From positions 54,225-118,224 of the forward strand of contig JABSOW010000013.1 of assembly GCA_013215465.1 (NCBI GenBank): DNA of 64,000 nt. The letters run 5' to 3'. The stretch comes from Colwellia sp. (GTDB lineage: Bacteria; Pseudomonadota; Gammaproteobacteria; Enterobacterales; Alteromonadaceae). Positions 26,828 to 35,318 of the stretch are shown here, piece by piece (positions within the stretch are counted from its first letter, which is position 1; each line of letters starts with the position of its first letter). Below the pieces are notes generated by a model. That model was not told the DNA's origin, searched no databases, and saw only the letters and a program-made list of their open reading frames with translations. Made by a program: the position numbers and the translations under genes.

Positions 26828-27094
26828 TATACCCATGTTACCTCAATATGCCGGATTCAGCTGGAATTAGAAACGTCTTTAGGCAAGGTATTGATTGAAG
26901 AGAATGGTTGTTCCCTTGTCGAAATCAATAACGTAGCATAAAACGTTTCTAAACCAGCCCTACGGGGATGTCTGAGCAATCCATAGTCTTCGTTGCATCT
27001 ATTTTTAATGGAACAACCATTAATAAAAAGATGCGCCTTGCTCATGAATCGCTCAGTCATCCTGAAACTCGTATCTTGAAGTATCATGGGTATA
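26828..27094 (+). mobile_element. MITE-like element, copy 1 (267 bp, between rpiA and serA)
   Basis: The element has imperfect terminal inverted repeats of about 25 bases (TATACCCATG-T-TACCTCAA at the left, the inverse of TATACCCATG-A-TACCTCAA at the right). It has internal inverted pairs (TAGAAACGT/ACGTTTCTA and AATGGTTGTTC/GAACAACCATT). A second copy lies in inverse orientation at 60219-60486. TA at both ends may be the target duplication. No transposase is encoded; the 76-codon frame inside is broken in the other copy. It begins 25 bases past the rpiA stop. Confidence 0.85.
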
Positions 27095-27119
27095 TATGTT
27101 TTTTAATTATATTTGTTCA

Positions 27120-27776
27120 CTATTCTATTATACGTACACCGGATTCTGTTCCTAAAATCAAGATATCAGCGCCACGCTGAGCAAATAAACCGTTAGTGAC
27201 TACGCCAACAATAGCATTGATATCTGCTTCTAATTTTTTAGGGTCTACAATGGATAAGTTATGAACATCCAAAATAACATTACCATTATCGGTAATGACA
27301 CCTTGACGATATTCAGGATCACCGCCGAGTTTAACTAGTTCACGAGCAACATAGCTACGCGCCATAGGAATAACTTCAACAGGTAGTGGGAAGTCACCTA
27401 ATAGTGTAACTTGCTTAGAGTCATCAGCAATACAGATAAATCTTTTGGCAACCGCGGCAACAATTTTTTCACGGGTTAGCGCCGCGCCGCCACCTTTGAT
27501 CATGCTCATATGCTTAGTTATTTCATCGGCACCATCTACATAAACGTCTAAAACATCAACATTGTTTAAATCAAATACTTCAATACCATGGGCTTTCAAG
27601 CGTTTACTAGACTCTTCGGAGCTAGAAACCGCACCTTCAATGTTATTTTTTATGGTCGCTAAGGCATCAATAAAATAATTTACGGTTGAGCCAGTACCTA
27701 CGCCGACAATGGTGTCATTTTTAATGAATTCTAATGCTTTAATTGCTGCTGCTTTTTTCATTTCGTCTTGAGTCAT
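27120..27776 (-). CDS. rpiA: Ribose-5-phosphate isomerase A
   Basis: RpiA interconverts ribose 5-phosphate and ribulose 5-phosphate in the pentose phosphate pathway. The 218-residue chain carries the family motifs [13 protein letters not shown] (about 21-33), the catalytic DGADEI (85-90) and [12 protein letters not shown] (93-104). Length is one residue shorter than E. coli RpiA. Upstream is fau; downstream the MITE starts within 25 bases. Confidence 0.96.
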   Translation of the reverse strand: MTQDEMKKAAAIKALEFIKNDTIVGVGTGSTVNYFIDALATIKNNIEGAVSSSEESSKRLKAHGIEVFDLNNVDVLDVYVDGADEITKHMSMIKGGGAALTREKIVAAVAKRFICIADDSKQVTLLGDFPLPVEVIPMARSYVARELVKLGGDPEYRQGVITDNGNVILDVHNLSIVDPKKLEADINAIVGVVTNGLFAQRGADILILGTESGVRIIE

Positions 27777-27854
27777 TGGGGTGCCTTACAGAGTATTATT
27801 TATGACGTTAATGCTGTGGATTATAGCAGTAGCGTTTTAAAAAAACATTAAGTG

Positions 27855-28511
27855 TTATCCCAATGGCTTGCAATTTATGCTGCGTGTAGGGGTGATTATT
27901 TTTGGTAGTGGGATGTCCCAAGTTTCATCAGGCACTTTGGTGATTTGTTGACAATCGTGCGCCACGCCAATAATGACAGGGCTACATTGGTTATCTTGGG
28001 CAGACTCTTTATTTTGAAGGTAATGTTCATACCAGTTAGCCAAGGTTCTATCATAATAACCGCCACCCATGCCAATTCTGGCGCCAGTACTATCAAAGGC
28101 AACTAAAGGCGTTAATATAATATCTAATTGTTGCATCGGTTTGATATATCTAACGTCTAGCTTAGGCTCGGCAATGTTATACCGATTGATAACCATAGTT
28201 GAGTTATGCTCGTAACGTAAAAATAACAAATGTCCTTTAGCAAAAGGATGAACAACGGGTAAATAGATATGTTTATTTTGCTGCCAACACCAACGAATAA
28301 ATGGCTGAAGATCTAATTCACCGTTGTTGGCTAAATATAAGGCAATGTGTTTGGCTTTTTTTACGACCACATCATTTGTTAATCTTAACAATAATGCTGC
28401 AGCGGCTTGTTTTTGGAAGGTGCTGGTGAGTGTCTTTCTTTTGCTGCGCAATATTTGTCGAATTGAGGTTCTTGATTGCTGCTTAGTAGCTATTAATAAA
28501 GGCTTGGTCAT
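27855..28511 (-). CDS. fau: 5-formyltetrahydrofolate cyclo-ligase
   Basis: This enzyme converts 5-formyl-THF to 5,10-methenyl-THF with ATP. The 218-residue protein has the N-terminal RQILRSKRKTL basic motif and the ATP/folate-site signature RIGMGGGYYDRTL (about 144-156). In E. coli the homologue (ygfA) neighbours serA and rpiA, as here. The 6S RNA gene that precedes ygfA in many gammaproteobacteria is not in this spacer. Confidence 0.92.
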   Translation of the reverse strand: MTKPLLIATKQQSRTSIRQILRSKRKTLTSTFQKQAAAALLLRLTNDVVVKKAKHIALYLANNGELDLQPFIRWCWQQNKHIYLPVVHPFAKGHLLFLRYEHNSTMVINRYNIAEPKLDVRYIKPMQQLDIILTPLVAFDSTGARIGMGGGYYDRTLANWYEHYLQNKESAQDNQCSPVIIGVAHDCQQITKVPDETWDIPLPKIITPTRSINCKPLG

Positions 28512-28525
28512 TTATGTTGCTCAAT

Positions 28526-28560
28526 ACAAAAATAAAGGTGGGAGTGTAGAACCCCCACCT
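28526..28560 (-). terminator. Terminator after the POT transporter gene
   Basis: AGGTGGG and CCCACCT pair across an 11-base loop (28536-28542 with 28554-28560). On the minus strand the stem is followed by TTTATTTTTG. It separates the transporter from fau. Confidence 0.8.
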
Positions 28561-28579
28561 AATGCTAAGCAAGTACTAA

Positions 28580-30103
28580 TTAAGCATTACTAGTTGATGT
28601 AGTAGGGTTGTTAGTTAATTCTTCATCTTCTGATAAATTTTCCCAAAATCTAGATTTAAAACCAAGCATTAAAATAATCAAACCGATACCAATACTAAAT
28701 AAACTAATTTGAATATAGAGTGCAGGTATTTGAGAGACATTATTTGGATCATAATTACCGGCTAATAAACCAGAGATGATATTGCCAATGGAGTAGGTCA
28801 AAACAAAAATCCCCATCATTTGTCCGGCAAAGCGTTTAGGAGATAATTTGCTCACCGCGCTTAATGCAACAGGGCTCAAACATAGCTCACCAACGGTATG
28901 TAAAAAATAGGTGGCTACTAACCAATAGGGGGCAACTTTCATTCCAGAAGCGGCATGTTGGGCAGCAAAGAACATAACAATGAAGCCACTTGCCATAATA
29001 ATTAAACCAATAGCACATTTTATTCCATAAGATGGGCTAACAAGCCTCTTTCCTAAGTTAATCCATAACGCGGCAAAGAAAGGCGATAACAAGACGATGA
29101 AAAATGCGTTTAATGATTGGAACCAGCCTGTGGGTATTTCAAATGAACCAACAATGCGATCGGTATAATCGCGGGTAAATAGGTTCATCGAGGAGCCAGC
29201 TTGTTCAAAACCGGACCAAAAACAAGCGGAAGCGACACAAATAAGTAATAACGCGATTAATTTTTTCTTTTCAACCACCGACAATGAACTAAAGAAATAA
29301 ATGGTTGCATAGTAAATAACGAAAATAGCAGAAAATGCGACCGCAACATATTGAGCAATGGTAACTGGTACTATGGTTAGTTTGCCTTGGAATATTAAGT
29401 ACGTTACTAAAGCGACAATCGATAAAAATCCACAGATAATTGCCCAGCTAATTTTTTGTGCTGTTTTTGATAATGGGTAAACTGGTTTTGCGCCGATGCC
29501 ATTAAGATTTGGGGTGGTGATCTTGTATTGAATCAGTCCAGCAGCCATACCGATGGCCGCAGCACCAAAGGCCCAATGCCAACCTTGATTTTCCATTAAA
29601 TAACCGCAAACACCATAACCGATCACTGAACCGATATTAATGCCCATATAATAAATGGCGTAACCACTATCACGACGAATATCTTTATCGGAATATAACT
29701 GACCAACCATGGCTCCAATATTGGGTTTTAATAAGCCAGTGCCTAACACTACAAAGATCAAGCCAATGAAAAATGAATAATCGCTAGGGATAGCTAAAAT
29801 TATATGGCCAACCATGATAATTATCCCGCCATACCATATGGCTTTCTGTCCACCAATTAACCTATCGGCAATCCAACCACCGGGAAGTCCCATAAAGTAT
29901 ACACAACCAGTGTATAGGCCATAAATTGCGGCGGCAGAGGCGACGGTTAAACTTAAGCCACCTTCTTGTAGGGTAGCCGTCATAAATAAAACAAGTAACA
30001 TGCGCATGCCGTAGTAACTCATGCGCTCCCACATTTCGGTAAAAAAAAGTGTTTTAAGGCCTCGGGGCTGGCCAAAAAAGTCTTTTGTTGATGGTGTTGA
30101 CAT
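28580..30103 (-). CDS. Proton-dependent oligopeptide transporter (POT/PTR2 family MFS)
   Basis: POT carriers import di- and tripeptides with protons. The 507-residue protein has about 14 hydrophobic segments. The POT signature FFTEMWERMSYYGMRMLLVLFM (about 20-41) holds the conserved ExxER motif. A second family region is GTGLLKPNIGAMVGQLY followed by GYAIYYMGINIGS (about 120-160). It resembles E. coli DtpA/DtpB, but I cannot decide the specificity. It is transcribed alone, with a terminator after it. Confidence 0.9.
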   Translation of the reverse strand: MSTPSTKDFFGQPRGLKTLFFTEMWERMSYYGMRMLLVLFMTATLQEGGLSLTVASAAAIYGLYTGCVYFMGLPGGWIADRLIGGQKAIWYGGIIIMVGHIILAIPSDYSFFIGLIFVVLGTGLLKPNIGAMVGQLYSDKDIRRDSGYAIYYMGINIGSVIGYGVCGYLMENQGWHWAFGAAAIGMAAGLIQYKITTPNLNGIGAKPVYPLSKTAQKISWAIICGFLSIVALVTYLIFQGKLTIVPVTIAQYVAVAFSAIFVIYYATIYFFSSLSVVEKKKLIALLLICVASACFWSGFEQAGSSMNLFTRDYTDRIVGSFEIPTGWFQSLNAFFIVLLSPFFAALWINLGKRLVSPSYGIKCAIGLIIMASGFIVMFFAAQHAASGMKVAPYWLVATYFLHTVGELCLSPVALSAVSKLSPKRFAGQMMGIFVLTYSIGNIISGLLAGNYDPNNVSQIPALYIQISLFSIGIGLIILMLGFKSRFWENLSEDEELTNNPTTSTSNA

Positions 30104-30474
30104 AAAAAATCTCCAGAAAGTAATTATATCGTGTTGATTTTATTATGGCTGACAGGTGTTTGCTCATAACGATATAGTGCTAAAATACATTTATAGACGA
30201 AGGTTATACCTGTGCTTGGGCGTAAAGGCAAGCTTGAATCGATAACAAGGTATTAACAAGTTTGTGTTATGTAGTGAAATCTTTCCTGTTAATAACAATA
30301 GCATCTCGAATTATCAAATAAATAATGTTTGCACTACTTTTGCAATTCATACGGTTCAGCTTTTTTAGCGGTGGCCGTGGTATCACTCTTTGGTAGTGAG
30401 TCTGATACTTCAGTGGTGATACTCCATAACCACGGATAGGTTGGTCAACGTCATGTAAAGCATTTATTAATATT
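30104..30474. other. Gene-free spacer between pdxH and the POT gene, with an inverted repeat
   Basis: This 371-base stretch has no credible gene. At 30375-30435, CCGTGGTATCAC is matched in inverse by GTGATA and CCACGG, but the second arm is interrupted by eight extra bases (CTCCATAA). Between the arms is a partial tandem duplication around TGATACTTCAGTGGTGATAC. It lies just after pdxH on the minus strand and could be its terminator or a decayed repeat. Confidence 0.4.
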
Positions 30475-31128
30475 TTACGGATGAAGCTTAAAGTTTTGCC
30501 AAGCTTTATCTTTTTTCTCAAAACAAATTCGGTCATGTAAACGACTTGCGCGGCCTTGCCAAAATTCAATATAGGTTGGTTTAACTCGCCAGCCCCCCCA
30601 AAATTTAGGGTGTGGTATTTCACCTTGCGCATATTTTTCATTAAAATGTGCCATGCGCTCTTTGAGTTGACTATCGTGTGTTAGTTTTTGGCTTTGTTTT
30701 GATGCCCAAGCACCAACTTGGCTACCTCTATCGCGGCTATGAAAGTAATCAGCTGACTCTTGCGGGGTTACTTTTTCAACTGTGCCTTCGATACGTATTT
30801 GTCTTTGTAATACATTCCAGTGAAATAACAAGGCTACTTTACTATTTTCAACTAATTCATGACTTTTTCGGCTACCGTAGTTAGTAAAAAACACAAAACC
30901 TTCATCATCGAAATTTTTTAATAACACCATACGTGAGCTTGGTTGGCCATCACTGCTACAACTACTGACTGACATAGCTTCAGGTAATAAAATTCCAGAT
31001 TTGTTAGCGTCGTTAAACCACTGGTTAAAAAGTGCTAAGGGAGTCGCATCAGAAGAGATTTCAGGCAAAGGTAAAGCGATTCCTTGTCCAAAGGTAAACA
31101 AGCATCGAAGTTTTTCTAATAAGGTCAT
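30475..31128 (-). CDS. pdxH: Pyridoxamine 5'-phosphate oxidase
   Basis: PdxH oxidises pyridoxine or pyridoxamine 5'-phosphate to pyridoxal 5'-phosphate with FMN. The 217-residue protein has the FMN/substrate region SSRMVLLKNFDDEGFVFFTNYGSRKS (about 64-89) and the C-terminal signature EFWQGRASRLHDRICF (about 189-204). It ends FKLHP, close to the RLAP end of E. coli PdxH (218 residues). It is monocistronic by spacing. Confidence 0.95.
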   Translation of the reverse strand: MTLLEKLRCLFTFGQGIALPLPEISSDATPLALFNQWFNDANKSGILLPEAMSVSSCSSDGQPSSRMVLLKNFDDEGFVFFTNYGSRKSHELVENSKVALLFHWNVLQRQIRIEGTVEKVTPQESADYFHSRDRGSQVGAWASKQSQKLTHDSQLKERMAHFNEKYAQGEIPHPKFWGGWRVKPTYIEFWQGRASRLHDRICFEKKDKAWQNFKLHP

Positions 31129-31225
31129 ATTTTAATTCAGAATAAAAGCGTTAATACTGATGATGATTTTATCAGAGTTTACTAACAGAAAACTAATATA
31201 ATCTTGGTTTTATTGGCAATAAATA

Positions 31226-31429
31226 TTACCAATCAGCTGAATCATCGAGTAACTCTTTTAACCTTTTTCTCTCAATTAAATCATCAATTCGCTTTCTAGC
31301 GAGTAAGTTTTTTTGTGCTTGCTCTTGTGCCTGTTGTTCGGCAAGTTCACGAGATTCTATATCTATTTCTTGTTCAATAGTTTCTTCGCTTCCCTCAATA
31401 TCGTCTAAAAACTCATCATCATTTATCAT
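31226..31429 (-). CDS. PA3496 family small acidic protein
   Basis: The 67-residue protein has a very acidic N-terminal half rich in Glu, Asp and Gln, and a basic C-terminal helix, RKRIDDLIERKRLKELLDD, the hallmark of the PA3496-type family common in gammaproteobacteria. Members are annotated as putative regulators or envelope-integrity proteins, but the function is not settled. It is divergent from tmcA. Confidence 0.75.
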   Translation of the reverse strand: MINDDEFLDDIEGSEETIEQEIDIESRELAEQQAQEQAQKNLLARKRIDDLIERKRLKELLDDSADW

Positions 31430-31575
31430 TAGCTTTACCCTAAAAAATGCGGTGATTAAATATCAACATAGGCAAGGAATAAAATATTTTCAATAAAACT
31501 TCGTACTTTCTTTTATTGAAATAGTAAATATTGAGGTAACATGGACCTATATATAGTTTTTTTAATAAAGTTATT

Positions 31576-33756
31576 ATGCAAAAAAGTAAGTTTTTTCGAT
31601 GGTTTTACCATTTTCAACAACAAGCGAAAGCGTTAAATGAACGACGTTTGATTGTGCTTGTTGGTGAGGATGAGTGGTCGCATTCCTTACTGCAAACAAT
31701 TGTTCATTCTAACCATGGAAAAAAAAATAACGGTACAAAATCATGGTTGATTTATGGTAATAGTAAGCTCATTAAAGCGAATATTACTCCGAAACGTTTT
31801 CGAGATAGGCTTGGCACTGAAAGTGATTTTGTCGTTTTTACTGAGCAACAATTGACTGTGGATGCCTTTGCTGCGCTATCTGGTACTCTGGTTGCGGGTG
31901 GGGTTTTATTTATATTAATAAATGAGATGGCATTGGCTAAAAAAGGTAACTTCTTCAAGCGATTTTTTTCGTTAATTGATCATTATTCCGAGCATGTAAT
32001 ACTTGAACAGTCAGCGCTTACTTTTCCTACAAACGAGCAAGCTAGTGACACAAGTATAATACCCTCAGTAAATTCACCCAAACAAGCAGTATTGCCTTAT
32101 GCTTGCGTAACTCAAGAGCAAGTTAGTGCTGTCGACGCCATCATTAAAGTTAGCAAAGGGAAAAGTAAGAGACCGCTAGTGTTAACTGCTGATAGGGGCA
32201 GAGGTAAATCATCGGCGTTAGCTATTGCTTGTGCCCAATTATTAGCTGCGGCTAAAAATGATAATAATTTGCATATTGTTATTACTGCAGCAGAGTTAAA
32301 TTCAGTGCAAATTTTTTTCCGTCAATTAGCGGCAAGTTTGCCACAAGGCTATCAAGAAAGTAATAAATTTGTCGTGCTTAATGGTTTCGTTGAGTTTGTT
32401 GCGGTTGATCAGCTACTTAAGCTGCAACCTAAAGTTAGCCTAGTGTTAGTGGATGAGGCTGCAGCTATACCCGTGTATTTACTTGAGCAATTGTTATTTC
32501 ATCACTCTCGTTTGGTATTTGCTAGTACTATTCATGGTTATGAAGGTGCAGGGCGCGGTTTTACTTTAAAGTTTCAACAAACCTTAGCTAGAAAGTTTCC
32601 ACAATGGCGTAGTTTACATATAAATGAGCCTATTCGATGGCGAGCGGGAGATCCGCTTGAGCAATTAGTTTTTGATGCATGCTTATTAAATGCCGAATTA
32701 CCGCGTCTGTGTAGCTATATTAAAGATATAAATGTAGAGCATAAAAAGGCGTCATTTGAGTTTATACATTTTAGCTCGACAGCATTAGTTGCCGATGAAA
32801 ACTTACTCAGGCAAGTTTTTTCAGTGCTCGTTACTGCGCATTATCAAACTAAACCCAGTGATGTGCAGCTGTTATTGGACAACGAACAGGTGCAGCTTGT
32901 TTGTTTAATGGCGGTAAATGAAGGGCAACAACAAATTATTGCGGTCGCTTTATTGATGCATGAAGGCAATCACCATGGACAGGGTATTACAGAAGTAGAA
33001 TTAACTGCGGTTAATCAAGCAAAAAGACGGTTAAGAAATAATTTTATTCCACAATCATTACTAACACAATGTGGTGTTGAGCAAGCATTTGATTATCATT
33101 ATTTACGCGTGATGAGAATTGCTGTTCATCCGCAAGTTCAACAGCAGCAAATCGGATCATTATTTTTGATTGAAATAGCGACCTTTGCAAAAGCACAAAA
33201 TGCTGATTTTTTAGCATCAAGTTTTGGTGCTACTAAGTCTTTACTGTCTTTTTGGCTAACAAATGGCTTTCAATTAGCACGTATTGGTTTTAGTAAAGAC
33301 AAAGCGAGTGGTGAGCAGTCGGCATTAGTAATAAAGTCACTTTCTGAAAATTCTCAGCGGGTACTTACCACGATAAACACTGAGTTTTACCGATGTTTTG
33401 ATTATTTATTAGTAGATGAATATAAATACTTAGCGCCCAATTTAGTGGCATTAATTCAACGGTATTGTCCGCAATCATCTTTAATAGCGTTAAGTTCACT
33501 TGATCACGCTAATATTGAAGCGTTTGCTTACGGGTATCGACAATACTCCAGTTGTGTTTTTAGTTTGCATTTATGGTTAAAGCAGCAATTGCGTAGCCAA
33601 CATCTTAATGATGAGGTGCTATTTACCTTGATCAGTAGAATTATGCAAAAACATAGTGTCAGTAATGTTTGCGATACTTATCACTTTACCGGCAAAAAAG
33701 CACTGGAGCAGTTTTTAAAAGTAAGTGTTATCAGTGGCTTAACTGCAAATGGTTAG
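31576..33756 (+). CDS. tmcA: tRNA(Met) cytidine acetyltransferase TmcA
   Basis: TmcA makes N4-acetylcytidine at the wobble position of elongator tRNA-Met, using acetyl-CoA and ATP. The 726-residue chain has an N-terminal DUF1726 domain and an RNA-helicase-like domain with P-loop TADRGRGKSSALA (about 209-221) and Walker B LVLVDEAAAIP. A GNAT domain (LRVMRIAVHPQVQQQQIGSLFL) and a tRNA-binding C-terminus follow. It is about 55 residues longer than E. coli TmcA. Its last 26 bases overlap the convergent small ORF at 33731-33961. Confidence 0.93.
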   Translation: MQKSKFFRWFYHFQQQAKALNERRLIVLVGEDEWSHSLLQTIVHSNHGKKNNGTKSWLIYGNSKLIKANITPKRFRDRLGTESDFVVFTEQQLTVDAFAALSGTLVAGGVLFILINEMALAKKGNFFKRFFSLIDHYSEHVILEQSALTFPTNEQASDTSIIPSVNSPKQAVLPYACVTQEQVSAVDAIIKVSKGKSKRPLVLTADRGRGKSSALAIACAQLLAAAKNDNNLHIVITAAELNSVQIFFRQLAASLPQGYQESNKFVVLNGFVEFVAVDQLLKLQPKVSLVLVDEAAAIPVYLLEQLLFHHSRLVFASTIHGYEGAGRGFTLKFQQTLARKFPQWRSLHINEPIRWRAGDPLEQLVFDACLLNAELPRLCSYIKDINVEHKKASFEFIHFSSTALVADENLLRQVFSVLVTAHYQTKPSDVQLLLDNEQVQLVCLMAVNEGQQQIIAVALLMHEGNHHGQGITEVELTAVNQAKRRLRNNFIPQSLLTQCGVEQAFDYHYLRVMRIAVHPQVQQQQIGSLFLIEIATFAKAQNADFLASSFGATKSLLSFWLTNGFQLARIGFSKDKASGEQSALVIKSLSENSQRVLTTINTEFYRCFDYLLVDEYKYLAPNLVALIQRYCPQSSLIALSSLDHANIEAFAYGYRQYSSCVFSLHLWLKQQLRSQHLNDEVLFTLISRIMQKHSVSNVCDTYHFTGKKALEQFLKVSVISGLTANG

Positions 33757-33961
33757 CTTGCCAGTGCCAATATTTTTGCATCAGTAAATAATCACAACGT
33801 TTTTGTCCACAAAAATCAATGTCATCGTGATGTAATAGCCTACTTAAGTAATAGTTGATCGTTTGAGCTAAGCCGCAGCTGGGATGATCTTTATAGGTTA
33901 CTATTAATATGTTTAACCATGCTTCTAGTTGTAATAAATCGGTTGAAGGTTTTAGGCACAT
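33731..33961 (-). CDS. Small cysteine-containing protein, second gene of a Fur-box-linked pair
   Basis: I do not recognise the family of this 76-residue protein. It is a soluble, His/Cys/Trp-bearing chain with CGLAQTINYYLSRLL and FCGQKRCDYLLMQKYWHWQA. It looks genuinely translated: AAGGAAAG lies six bases before the ATG, and the start overlaps the end of the preceding ORF by ten bases, suggesting coupling. Its 3' end overlaps tmcA by 26 bases on the opposite strand. Together with the upstream ORF and the Fur box it may belong to an iron-response unit (inference). Confidence 0.65.
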   Translation of the reverse strand: MCLKPSTDLLQLEAWLNILIVTYKDHPSCGLAQTINYYLSRLLHHDDIDFCGQKRCDYLLMQKYWHWQANHLQLSH

Positions 33962-34155
33962 AAATGACTTTCCTTATTATCAATACTTGTTGCCAATAGG
34001 GCTTGCCAAATGACTTGTTTTGCCTTGGCATTCAAACATTTGCAATCTTCCCCATGCAGTAAGCCTGATTTGAGTAGTTGTTTTAGTACATGGCTAGATA
34101 GCTCAACTTGCACTTTACTGGCAGCTGTTTCAGTAGTAAACACATGCGTCATCAT
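33952..34155 (-). CDS. Small protein with a CKC motif, first gene of a Fur-box-linked pair
   Basis: This 67-residue protein of unknown function contains SSHVLKQLLKSGLLHGEDCKCL followed by AKQVIWQALLA. The ATG at 34155 is chosen because AAGGAAG lies seven bases upstream; the frame opens six bases earlier at GTG. It is followed with ten bases of overlap by a second small gene. A Fur box lies about 170 bases upstream. The CKC motif could bind metal, but this is unproven. Confidence 0.65.
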   Translation of the reverse strand: MMTHVFTTETAASKVQVELSSHVLKQLLKSGLLHGEDCKCLNAKAKQVIWQALLATSIDNKESHLCA

Positions 34156-34240
34156 AATCACTTCCTTTTTGTAGTAGCTTACTTAACCCCTGGCTCATTA
34201 AAAATACAGGAGTTAAATATTTAACTGGCTTAATTCTATA

Positions 34241-34288
34241 ATACCAATTGAAGTAATGAATGGACTCATTCATTATTTTATTTGGTAT
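34241..34288. repeat. Palindromic repeat ATACCAAT...TTGGTAT
   Basis: ATACCAA and TTGGTAT bracket a 48-base imperfect palindrome whose inner arms AATGAATG/CATTCATT pair around GACT. It lies in the divergent spacer between the small ORF pair and the ABC transporter. A related element with ACCAATACG ends lies at 44307-44376, suggesting an interspersed repeat family. Confidence 0.6.
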
Positions 34289-34324
34289 AACGATAAAATA
34301 AACTAATAAAAGATCAAATGCAAA

Positions 34325-34339
34325 TGATAATTGTTATCA
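34325..34339. promoter_or_regulatory. Fur box
   Basis: TGATAATTGTTATCA matches the 7-1-7 Fur consensus TGATAATNATTATCA at all but one specified base. It lies 77 bases before the ABC ATPase gene, overlapping a possible promoter (TTGTTA, 18 bases, TGTTAT). It also sits just before a possible minus-strand promoter (TTGCAT, 17 bases, TATTTT) for the two small ORFs. Either or both units may be iron-repressed. Confidence 0.8.
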
Positions 34340-34415
34340 TCTGATGAAATGTAATGTTATTTAACTTAAGTTTAGTACAATAAAGTTAAGGATAACTTCA
34401 TCGAGATATTAATGC

Positions 34416-35312
34416 ATGAGTGTTGCTATTTGTGTGCAAGAATTAACTAAGCAATATAAAGATGTCACTGCTGTTGATAATATTAGCTTTACCGTTGAGC
34501 AAGGTCATTGTTTGGGTTTATTAGGGCCCAATGGCGCCGGTAAAACTACTACAATAGAAATTATGGAAGGAATTATTTCGCCAACCGCGGGTCAAGTAAT
34601 ATATAAAGGTAAAGAGTTCCAAGGGAAAAAAGTTGATAAAAGTATCTCACAACAAATAGGTATTCAATTTCAGCATACCGCTTTGCAAGACTTTTTAACC
34701 GTTAAAGAAACCTTGAACTTATTTTCATCATTTTATCAACATACCTTAGCACAAGAACAAATTATTGAACTTTGCGGTTTAAAAGATTTTTTAAACCGTG
34801 ATAACCGTTTACTTTCAGGTGGACAGAGGCAACGGTTATTATTGGCATTAGCATTAATTAATGATCCTGATATTATTTTTCTCGATGAACCCACTACCGG
34901 CTTAGATCCCCATGCTAGACGGAACTTTTGGCAATTAATTAAGAACATTAAAGCACAAAATAAAACTATTATTTTAACCACCCATTATATGGACGAAGCA
35001 GAGCAGCTTTGTGACGATATTGTCATTATGGATCAAGGTAAAATTATTGAAGCAGGAACACCCCATCAATTACTGAATAAACATTTTAATGAAGTATTTA
35101 TTTATCTGCCGATAGCGCAGGTGCCGACAGTTCTAGTTGAGCAAAATCAATGGAAAAAACTCGCTGGTCGCATTGAAATAACTAGCCGTAATGTTGAGCA
35201 AACCTTAGTCTTATTAATGAACAATAAAGTGTCTTTAGCTGGTTTACATGTTAAATCAGCAAATTTGGATGACTTGTTTTTACATTTAACAGGTCACTCC
35301 TTAAGAGAATAA
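34416..35312 (+). CDS. ABC-2 type transporter ATP-binding protein
   Basis: This ATPase of an ABC-2 exporter has 298 residues with Walker A GPNGAGKT (about 37-44), signature LSGGQRQR and Walker B IIFLDEPTTGLDP, plus the H-loop TTHYMDEAEQL. The C-terminal 80 residues are typical of DrrA/CcmA-like exporters. The permease starts six bases after its stop. The substrate cannot be told from sequence. The Fur box upstream suggests iron-linked expression. Confidence 0.88.
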   Translation: MSVAICVQELTKQYKDVTAVDNISFTVEQGHCLGLLGPNGAGKTTTIEIMEGIISPTAGQVIYKGKEFQGKKVDKSISQQIGIQFQHTALQDFLTVKETLNLFSSFYQHTLAQEQIIELCGLKDFLNRDNRLLSGGQRQRLLLALALINDPDIIFLDEPTTGLDPHARRNFWQLIKNIKAQNKTIILTTHYMDEAEQLCDDIVIMDQGKIIEAGTPHQLLNKHFNEVFIYLPIAQVPTVLVEQNQWKKLAGRIEITSRNVEQTLVLLMNNKVSLAGLHVKSANLDDLFLHLTGHSLRE

Positions 35313-35318
35313 ATACCT

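Noticed and set aside
26857..27087. Small ORF inside MITE copy 1
   Set aside because: The other copy is frameshifted near its end and the ORF overlaps the terminal repeat; it looks like chance.
28512..28579. 6S RNA gene expected upstream of fau
   Set aside because: Only 68 bases are available and they hold a terminator; the 6S RNA gene must be elsewhere.
30267..30641. 124-codon minus-strand frame overlapping the end of pdxH
   Set aside because: It overlaps pdxH in another frame, has no ribosome binding site or recognisable domain, and runs through the inverted repeat.
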